NCBI RefSeq assembly: GCF_042100115.1
Contig: NC_091277.1
Span: 186,001-250,000, forward strand
DNA from: Alternaria dauci
Taxonomy: Eukaryota > Ascomycota > Dothideomycetes > Pleosporales > Pleosporaceae
DNA: 64,000 nt
Direction: 5' to 3'
The notes under the pieces are model-generated. The model ran no database searches, was not told where the DNA came from, and worked only from the letters and a program-made list of their open reading frames with translations. Both the position numbers and the translations under genes were made by a program. Of this stretch, positions 56,354 to 64,000 are shown in pieces. The first letter of the stretch is position 1; each line of letters begins with the position of its first letter.

Positions 56354-56796
56354 CCTGGCAACGAGCGTGTTCTCTGGGAGCGAGGTATTGCCGGTATGGT
56401 CCACACGCGCACGGGAGGGTGTCGAGGGGCCGTATGGTGGGGGGAAGGAGCGGCGGACGTCGGGACCGCGTGAGAAGAGACCAAGGCCAGCAAACGCAGC
56501 GAACAAAGCGAGCGCAACTGCTGCGTATCGGGGCAGGCGCGTCAACAGGCCGACACGGCAGTCGCGATGGGCCTCGAGTGTGGGCGGGGGAGCCTTTGGG
56601 TCGGCGGTGGTGGTGAGCTCTGGCTGCTCGTGTTGGCGGTGGTGGATGGCTTGTGGGCGTTAGACTAGTAGCGGACAAGGGCCAAGCTTTTCCCGGCTTG
56701 CTGCTGCTGCTAAATGACGATCCATCTCACTTACCAGAATTATTTGCCCTTCGCTGTCGCGCTCCTCCTGCGCCCTCTGCACGGCCCGTTGCCGCC
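56354..56796. promoter_or_regulatory. Shared divergent promoter of CK2 alpha and RPP1
   Basis: 443 bp between divergent starts. The half next to CK2 (56354-56640) is open in the CK2 frame, so part may be transcribed leader. No TATA box is evident. I see no other element. Confidence 0.45.
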
Positions 56797-57877
56797 ATGT
56801 TCCACGATCTAAATGTGCCCTGGACCGATGCGACGCGCGAGTTGCAGCGCACAGTAGCTTTTCTCGACGAATGTGAGCGTTTAGTCCAAGTTGCATGTGC
56901 CGATGGTAGACTGACGCAGTGCAGTAGGATACGATGTCGTTGCACTCACGCACACTTATGCAGGAAAACTGCCTTCTGATATTGTAGGTACAGGGAACCT
57001 GCGGCTCTCACCCACGGAATCCCACATCGCTTTCACCCAAGGCCTGTCCCGTCCTGCCCATTCGCTAACGCCTCTCACCCAGAGTTCACCCGTGCCCGCG
57101 ACCCTCCCCTTCCCCGTACCCCCCCGCATGCGCATCCTCCGCCGCTGCAACATCTTCCTCACAGACTCGGCCTCCAACTTCCGCATACCCCAGCTGCAAC
57201 AACACTACGACCTCGTCGCCGCGCGCCCAACCGACGACCGCACCCTCCAGCAAGCATGCATGAGTCTCGACGTGGACATCATCTCCCTAGACCTGACCCG
57301 CCGCTTCGAGTCACACTTCAAGTTCCCCACGCTCGGCATGGCTATATCACGGGGCATTAAGATTGAAATCTGCTACAGCCAAGGCATCATGTCGAGCGAT
57401 CCGAGCGCAAAGCGCAACCTGATTAGCAATGCCACACAGCTCATACGTGTGACCCGCGGTCGTGGCCTGATTTTTAGTTCGGAAGCGAAGAGCGTCCTGG
57501 GTATACGCGCACCGAGCGATATCATCAACTTGGCGTCGGTGTGGGGACTTGGTACCGAGAGGGGCAAAGACGGGCTTACCAAGGAAGCGAGGAGCGTTGT
57601 CGAGTTTGCGCGACTCAAGCGCCAGAGCTTCAAGGGCATAGTGGACATTGTCTATGGTGGAGAGAAGCCGGTGGAGACGTCTGCGGATGGTGCCAAGGAC
57701 AAGCAAGGGCAGAAGGGGAAAGCGAATAAGAACCAGAACGGCAAGCGGCCGGGCGAGAATCTCCATGGTACTCCGCTCCACGAGACAAAGGCAGATAAGT
57801 CCGTCTCAAAGCGCCAACAGGCCAAGAACAAAAAGGCGAGGATACAAGACGTGGGCGGGGACGAGAAACAGCCGTAA
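56797..57877 (+). CDS. RPP1: RNase P/MRP subunit Rpp1 (Rpp30 family)
   Basis: Protein subunit of the ribonucleoproteins that cut the 5' leader of pre-tRNA (RNase P) and process rRNA (MRP). Exons 56797..56872 and 56925..57877; 342 aa. MFHDLNVPW is the family's N-terminal strand, with DELGYDVVALTHTY joined across the 52-bp intron. Later strands of the TIM-barrel-like PHP fold follow: ILRRCNIFLTDS, YDLVAARPTDDRTLQQAC, LDVDIISLDLTRRF, MAISRGIKIEICYSQG, LIRVTRGRGLIFSSEA, and VWGLGTERGKDGLTKEA. The loop LPSDIVGTGNLRL to PVPATLPF is long but open in frame, so no second intron is needed. The last 80 residues are lysine-rich and disordered. Confidence 0.92.
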
Positions 57878-58124
57878 GGAAGGAGTGATATGTACAGTCA
57901 CCGCAGACACCCAATGATACCCATAGACCAGAGTAGCAATGCGCGAGAAGAACCACGTCTACGTGTTTGTATTCTCCCCCAATATTACTACTTTGCAGGA
58001 GCACTCAATGCTCGACTGCCACTACCAGACAGATATATACCATAAGAAACAGACCACCACGCGCGAATCCAGACGAAGAGGAAAAAAAAAAACTCAAAGC
58101 TCAATCTTGTCTAGTCGACAAAAT

Positions 58125-60566
58125 CTACCACCATCCCTTGTTGTTCGCCGTCGGCTTCGCCAACCTCCTCCCCAAATTCACCGTGACCCGACTCTGCAAC
58201 GCAACCGTACTAATATCAAACGGCAAAGGCTGTGTCGAGCTCTCTCCAACAGGCGTAGGTGCCGGCGCATTCGCCGCAACCTGGCTCTGAGCCATCACAC
58301 TCGTTGTCGCCGCTGACGTGGACGACGAAGAAGACGTACCAGAAGACGCAGACGCAAGCGATACCTCGACGGAAGGCGTCACGGAACCCGATGCTGATGT
58401 CGCAGCAGTAGACGACGAAGAAACAGACGCATCGCCACTGGCTATAATAGTAACACCCGCTGCAGCCGCGCTCGTCGTCGTCTGAGCCATAAGACCAGGA
58501 CGCGTCAGTGTCGCAGAGTCAATCGACATGGTGCTGCTCGAGCTCGTTGAAACAGCTTCCTGGGCCCCGGCCGCAGGTTCCCCGCCAGCAACCACGGTCA
58601 CAGCGCTGCCGACTACGGTCTGCATTGTGCTCGCGGTTCCCGTGCTCGCGGTGCCCGGTGACGCGCTGCTCATGGAACCTAGCTGGAAGGGCTGGGCCTG
58701 TGGTGCAGACATGGGGAAAGATCCGCTGGGACACATGCAAGCGCAATTACACTGCGAAGCTGCAGCTGCAGCTGCGGCGCCACCGGTTCCTGCGACGACG
58801 GTGACGGCGGCGGCGGCGGCACTGGTGGTCGATGCGGCTGCGATACCGGCGGGCTGGGCAGAAGCTGTGTTTGTTGAGGATGCGGATGAAGAGGATGAAG
58901 AAGATGATGCTGCGTTAGCGGTCCCGTTGGTTCCTTCGCCTGCGACAACGGTGACGGCGGCTGCTGCGGCTCCTGAAGAAGAAGAAGAAGATGATGATGA
59001 TGCGGCTGCATTAGCAGTCCCATTGGTCCCGTCGCCCGCAATGACTGTGACAGCTGCCGCAGCACCAGCTGGACTGGGAGAAGCGCTCGTCGAGGCACTG
59101 TTGGCCCCAGCAGTGCCATTACCACCATCTCCACCCGCTTGGACAGTGACTGCCATGCCCGCCATAGTCGTAGTCGTCGCATCGAGACCGCCAGGCGTGA
59201 GCGTAGCCGAATCAATTGCTGCAGCACTAGCAGTGGTCGAGTTTGAAGCACCTTCTGCACCAGCTGCGGGCTCTCCTCCTGCAGAAACAGTGACAGCGGC
59301 AGCAGGCGGGGCAGCAGCAGCAGCGGCCTTGAAAACGATTAATGATGGTTCAGGTTGAATCTAGATTATCGACTTACTGTAGAGCTTTTGCCTTCTGACA
59401 GAGTGGGAGTCGCCATGGACTCGGCAGCAGGCGTAGCAGCCTCCATAGCACTTGTACTGCTTGCGTATCCAGCGGCCATGGGTGAGTTCGTCCAGGAAAC
59501 AGGGGTTACGGCTGGAAGAGCTGACTTCCCTGCGGGAAAGACTGTCTTTGCTGCTTTGGACGCAGAGGAAGACTCCGCCGGTGACTCTCCAGCAGGTGGT
59601 GAGGGCGCAGCTGGTGCTTCTCCAACCGTTGCTGACGATGAGGATGTTGCTTCTGCCACCGAGGATGATGCAGATGTTGTTTCTGCCGCTGCAGGTGCTT
59701 CTCCCGCAGCGGGTGCTGAAGGAGCAGCCGCTTGCTGAGGTGCGGATTCTACCAGCGCTGTTGCGAGCTTCTGGCCATTGGCTTCCGTGATGACTGTCGA
59801 GATGGCCTGGATAGGTTGAGCGTTGCTGCCATTCTGCTGTGCTCCGGCTTGGGATGGCGGTGGGAGCTGGCCCTGTCCGTTAGATGCGAGTTGGTTAGCC
59901 AGATCTCCAGCGACGTCGTTGACGCTGCTCTCTCCTGCCGCGGGCTTCGGGGCCAGTTGGTTTGCAAGATCGCCTGCGACATCGCTCGAGTTGATGTCGC
60001 TTCCTATCCCTGAAGTACCGCCCTGTGACGCCGCTTGTGCGGGGCTCTGGCTCTGGCTCTGGCCCTGCTCTTGTGGTGCACTGGTCTGGTTCGTCGATGC
60101 TCCCTGCTTTTGTCCATCAAGCCCACTAAGAATGCCGTCGATGCTCGTTGAACCTCCACCCGCAATCTGATTCGCAAGATCACCTGCCACATCACTCGTG
60201 CTGACATCTCCAGCGCCGCTCCTTTGGCCTTGTCCTTGCGCGATCCCGTTCAGCAAGGCGTTTGCGTCCAGTCCGTTCTGTGCAATCCTGGCAGCGAGGT
60301 TTCCGTTGTGCAATGCATTTGCCTGTTCAATGACGGGTACGCCGAGTGCTTCTGCTGTATTCCCTTGCACCCGTTCGGCTCCTGAGATCAAGTCCTCGAT
60401 CCGCCTTCCGACAGTTTCGGGCCGGACGTTGGTGTTATGAAGATCAAGTGTTGCTTGACTGATCGTCTGTCCATGGTCAGTATATGCAATTCTCTCAAGC
60501 AAACAATATACGTACAGCGCCGATCAAGAGCAGAGCTCGCACCCAAGATGATCGAGTCCTTGTCAT
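58125..60566 (-). CDS. Secreted repeat-rich protein (Ala/Ser/Thr-rich surface protein)
   Basis: Exons complement(58125..59327, 59378..60466, 60516..60566); 780 aa. Exon 1 plus the first codons of exon 2 give a signal peptide (WVRALLLIGATISQA). A short ordered part follows (NVRPETVGRRIEDLISGAE). The N-terminal half carries three copies of DVAGDLANQ(I/L)A in Q/S/G-rich sequence. The C-terminal half has at least six blocks of the type AAVTVVAGxGTNGTANA or VTVxAGGEPAAGA joined by serine runs, and one cysteine cluster (CNCACMC). NGT/NST sequons and dense Ser/Thr predict glycosylation. The end (ANNKGWW) is not a GPI signal. It looks like a cell-wall or extracellular matrix protein; I know no named family. 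Confidence 0.75.
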
Positions 60567-61629
60567 GGTGAACCTATATAGATGGTGAAATATAAAGACG
60601 ATAGAACAGAAAATTAGTTATTAATACATCAACAGTCCAGCTGGAAAAGAATCGAAGACAATGTCACAGACATGCAGAACCGCTCAGTACCTGCGCAGCA
60701 GAAAGACCAAGGAGAGTTGAAGATAGAACGGAAACGTGTGGCCACGCAATGGAAACAGATACTTCGGGTCCAAACGAGCGTAAGCTTCCGGATAGTGCGA
60801 GCGCGAGCCAAAACCGATCAAAAGTTCATGACTGAGGCGCAAACAATCCTACTTAACGGGTCCGACATGTCAGCCCCGCTCACCATGTTTCTAACACTGT
60901 GGTGCTGGTTTCGAGCTTCAGCGGCTGCTCGAACAATGGTCAAGTGTGTCTCATGGGTCCAAGGACAGGTCCGTCCAGCACGCAGTAGCGCTACCGGTAA
61001 TGTGATTGTCGGGACAACCTAGTCATCAAGGTTTGTTGCAGGATTGTGGCGTACGATCCATGATCGACGGACCCGCGACCAGCAGTTTTGGTGGTGGTTA
61101 AGCTTCATGATCGTCTGGCCAGCCGCGAGGGTAGTGAGGTCTGACACGCGATGTGCTCGAGGCGGTGGAGCTCGTAACCAAGGACGTTTCAGCCAACGGC
61201 ATGCCGTCTCTCTCTTTCCGCTCGCGCATGCATGGCACCGATCTTCGATTACCGATTTATTCTCGCTCAAGTCCCGTATCGCAGTCCATCCTCATTCCTA
61301 GCGAAGCATCTACACTGGTGTTGTGTTGTAAAGGTTGTGCGCAAGGCTGGTGATCGCGGGCGAAAGTCTTGCCTAGTCATCGCGCCTTGGCAAGCGATGA
61401 CGTGCGTCATCACCCTTGTGCCTGACGCTGCACTGCCCCTAGAGCCAACTTCCATCGCGAAATGCACGCTTTTGGGTCGTCGGAGTCGGCCAAATTCTGC
61501 CAGTGCAGACTGGAAAAGTCGGCTTCCGGACGTAGCGAGCAGCAGTAAGACTGTAGGCCTTTTGTATATGTAACCGTATTCCTGCTCTACAGTGCACGCA
61601 TACAACGTCAGCATCGTCCAGTAGCTAAC
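60567..61629. other. Gene-free stretch of 1 kb
   Basis: Promoters of the secreted protein (minus) and the DUF1295 protein (plus). Frames here are short and without protein features; no repeats or RNA genes recognised. Confidence 0.4.
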
Positions 61630-62737
61630 ATGGGAGCTGTACACGTCCTTGATGACTATTATCTCGCCATCACGTTCCTCATCACTGTTGCTTACCAGCT
61701 TTTCTTCTTTGCCATCGCCTTCTGGTTCAAGTTCGACAAGGTCACTGATTTTGTTGGCGGTACAAACTTCATCCTTCTTGCTATCCTCACACTTTCGTTC
61801 AGCGAGAACCGCGGCGATGCACGCAACATTGTGGCCTCGCTTTTTATCATGCTATGGGCAGCAAGGCTCAGCGGTTTCCTCCTCTTTAGAATTTTGAAGA
61901 GTGGAAAAGATGATCGCTTCGACGATAAGAGGGACAAATTCTGGTCTTTTCTCGGATTCTGGGTGTTGTGAGTTGCTCCTACCAGTAGCGTCATGCAGGT
62001 GTGGTTGCTAACGAATGCAGTCAAATGTTCTGGGTCTGGACAGTGTCACTACCAGTTACCATTCTGAACTCGCCCAAGGTCACTCGATTCAACCAGCCAG
62101 ACTTCGGAACGGGTCGAGACATTGCGGGCATCATTCTCTGGTCTATCGGGTTCATCATGGAGAGCGTGTCCGACGTTCAAAAGTACAGATTCCGTACTGC
62201 TCATGGTAGCGATGGTGCAGTCTGCAATGTTGGATTCTTTGCCTGGACTCGGCATCCCAATTACTTTGGAGAAATCATCATTCAATTCGGTAAGTATGGT
62301 TCATCCGTATTTTGGCATCAAGGCTAATTGTGCTAGGCATCTTCATGATTGCTGTATCTCCTGCAGCATACAACTACGTCTCGGGAGGCGCATATGACGC
62401 GCTATACGCATCTATCCTTGGACCCTTCTTCTTGACTCTACTGCTCATGTTTGTGTCTGGCCTGACATTGCAAGAACGACCAGGCGCAAAGAAGAGGTAT
62501 GAGAAAGGCACGCAATGGCCCGAGTACGAGCGATATCTCCACCGAACAAGCATTCTCATACCATTTCCGCCACAAATATACGCCAAATTACCAGTCATTC
62601 TCAAGCGAACCATCTTCCTGGAGTTTCCAATCTACGTCTTTGACCCAGCGAAGCATGCGGATCAAGACAAGGTGAAAGCTAGATCTGCGGAGGAAGGACG
62701 GGGCAGGCCAAGTGACGAAGAAGGACTAAGGCCTTGA
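61630..62737 (+). CDS. DUF1295/steroid 5-alpha-reductase-like membrane protein
   Basis: Exons 61630..61967, 62021..62289, 62337..62737; 335 aa, two short introns (53 and 47 bp). Six or more membrane helices are visible (YLAITFLITVAYQLFFFAIA, FILLAILTLSF, IVASLFIMLWAARLSGFLLF, FQMFWVWTVSLPVTIL, IAGIILWSIGFIMESV, ILGPFFLTLLLMFVSGL). The family signature is complete: SDVQKYRFR, then WTRHPNYFGEIIIQFG and a late QWPEYERYLHRTSILIPF. The fold is that of membrane NADPH reductases and methyltransferases; members act on sterols or fatty acids, but the substrate here is unknown. A charged tail (DQDKVKARSAEEGRGR) faces the cytosol. Confidence 0.88.
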
Positions 62738-62869
62738 AGTACCACCACATGCGCACCAGATGTTTTATTTAATGATACTCTTTAACCGCTACTTCCGCTA
62801 CTGATCAGTACTTTGTACCAACATTCCTCTCACCCCTCAACTACAGCACCAGCATCCTTGCTCTAAAGC

Positions 62870-64000
62870 CTACTTGGCCTCAGCGCAAGACCTCTCCCAG
62901 AAAAGCTGATCCGTGCCGCTGGTGGCAGTGAACTCTCCCTGCGTGAGCGAATCCCTAAGGTACGCGCAATTTCCAAGCTTCGGGTTGAACAAATAACTCT
63001 TGCACTCCGCTTCGGCCAAGCATAGCGCCGCACAAGTCGAAACATCCGTCGCATCGACCAAGTTGAACGAAGAAGCGTAGTATGCCTCGACACTAGCAAA
63101 GCCTTCGACGCCACACGTGGTGGTTGGAGGAGATGGGGTGGTGGAAGATGTATCGCACTTTCCGAATCCGGCTTGGCAGCCTGTTGCACAGAATGCGGTG
63201 GTGCTTCCACTGCGAGTTGATGTTAGTACCTATGAGAGGGAGAAAGAGGGGGAATTGAGAGCTTACCACCATCCGTAGGCGCTGCAGCAATCGCCGAATG
63301 AAGAGCCCAGGCATGTCACTCCGTTGCCGCAACTTCCGTCGACAGAGATGCTCTGGGTTGGTGCTGGTGCGGCTGACGAAGTTGCAGCCGACGAACTTGC
63401 AGCAGCCGATGTCGCAGCCGCCGATGTTGCGGTCGTAGACAAGGTCGATGAAGGCGACACCGCTCCGCAAATTCCAAAGGCTGCATTGCAGGTAGTGCCG
63501 CAGTAGTCGGTGGTCTTTCCACACCAGCCATAGGCGCTGCAGCAGTCGCCGAATGAAGAACCGGCGCAGGTGAAGCCAGAAGTTCCGCCGCAAGATCCAT
63601 CAGTGGAGATCTTTCCACCTGTAGTCGGGGCTGCTGATGATGTGGGTGCTGCGGATGATACTGCGGGTGCTGCCGAGGATAGTACGGGTGCTACTGATGA
63701 GACCGCGACAGACGATGGTACGGGTGCTGCTGACGAGACTGCGGCCGATGATAGCGCGGGTGCTGCCGATGAGACTGCGAGTGTCGTCGAGGATACCGCG
63801 AGTGTTTTCGACGACACCGCACGTGTTGAGGAAGCGATAACCACAGGCGCTGAAGATATTGGCAATTTGCAGTCCCCAAACTTAGCCTGGCATCCAGTTC
63901 CGCAGTGCTTTGACGTGGAACCGCAACGTCCATCCTTGGAGCAACAGTTTCCCCAAGCCGAATTCTTGCAAGTAAGCGTGTTCCAGGACTGTTTGCCGCA
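62870..64000 (-). CDS. Multi-CBM18 chitin-binding protein with C-terminal PAN/apple-like domain, 5' part outside window
   Basis: Exons seen: complement(62870..63209, 63267..64000 and beyond). Reading from the right edge: a CBM18 module (CKNSAWGNCCSKDGRCG ... HCGTGCQ), a Ser/Ala/Val-rich linker of about 75 residues, a second module (CAGSSFGDCCSAYGWCG ... YCGTTC), a shorter Ala/Ser linker, and a third module (CLGSSFGDCCSAYGWCG ... FCATGCQ) split by the 57-bp intron. The C-terminus (TCAALCLAEAECKSYLFNP, CAYLRDSLTQGEF, FWERSC) has the cysteine spacing of a PAN/apple-like domain. Modules two and three are nearly identical in their core, which points to recent duplication. Secretion is expected, but the N-terminus is not in the window. 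Such proteins can mask fungal chitin from plant chitinases or receptors; that role is inferred. Confidence 0.88.

Noticed and set aside
58528..59358. Long plus-strand frame (276 codons) opposite the secreted repeat protein
   Set aside because: It is the antisense of Ala/Ser repeats with biased codons; the minus-strand gene has signal peptide and splice sites.

Overview
The window is nuclear DNA of a filamentous ascomycete, most likely a Dothideomycete of the Pleosporales type. The evidence is short introns (about 45-75 bp, GT..CTAAC/CTAAT..AG), fungal-only families (HET domain, NACHT/STAND receptor, Pth11-like rhodopsin-fold protein, CBM18 chitin-binding protein, Scm3 with a Myb domain) and conserved eukaryotic housekeeping genes at roughly 3 kb spacing. 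The order assignment is inference from protein flavour, not from a search. I joined exons by hand from splice signals, reading-frame phase and protein conservation; every multi-exon model below closes in frame, with one exception at the tubulin tail.

Layout. 1-7 kb: 5' part of ATG6/Beclin (runs off the left edge), divergent SCM3 centromere chaperone, and a GW-repeat protein with a conserved N-terminal domain. 8-14 kb: APC-family permease, Pth11-like membrane protein, lineage-specific F-box-like protein. 14.8-26 kb, an accessory block: a five-exon NACHT/STAND receptor, a C-terminally anchored membrane protein, a small charged protein, a small secreted protein (effector-like) and a HET-domain protein. 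26-28.6 kb: gene-poor. 28.6-31.6 kb: EF-hand MscS channel. 31.9-37 kb: the unusual part (below). 37-49 kb: steryl-ester lipase, PEX6, zinc alcohol dehydrogenase, lineage-specific protein. 49-50.9 kb: gene-poor with an AT-rich repeat island. 50.9-62.7 kb: valyl-tRNA synthetase with two in-frame starts (mitochondrial and cytosolic), casein kinase 2 alpha, RNase P subunit RPP1/Rpp30, a secreted repeat-rich protein and a DUF1295/steroid-reductase-like membrane enzyme. Right edge: C-terminal part of a multi-CBM18 protein.

The most interesting region is 31.9-35.3 kb, at the 3' end of the alpha-tubulin gene. The 51-nt exon that encodes the acidic tubulin tail occurs twice in the same orientation, at 35190-35240 (next to the gene) and at 32717-32767 (2.47 kb away, still with its branch site and AG). 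Between the copies sits a gene for a GIY-YIG nuclease-like domain fused to three C-terminal zinc fingers, then a degenerate array of about 95-bp repeats. A second copy of the array lies beyond the distant exon. The last tubulin intron has no usable GT donor, at the very point where the inserted DNA would begin. I read this as a homing-type mobile element that entered the last tubulin intron, brought its own replacement tail exon, and did so at least twice. Endonuclease elements that bring a replacement gene end are known from fungal mitochondrial genes; a nuclear case in tubulin would be new to me. The sequence fits this model but does not prove it.
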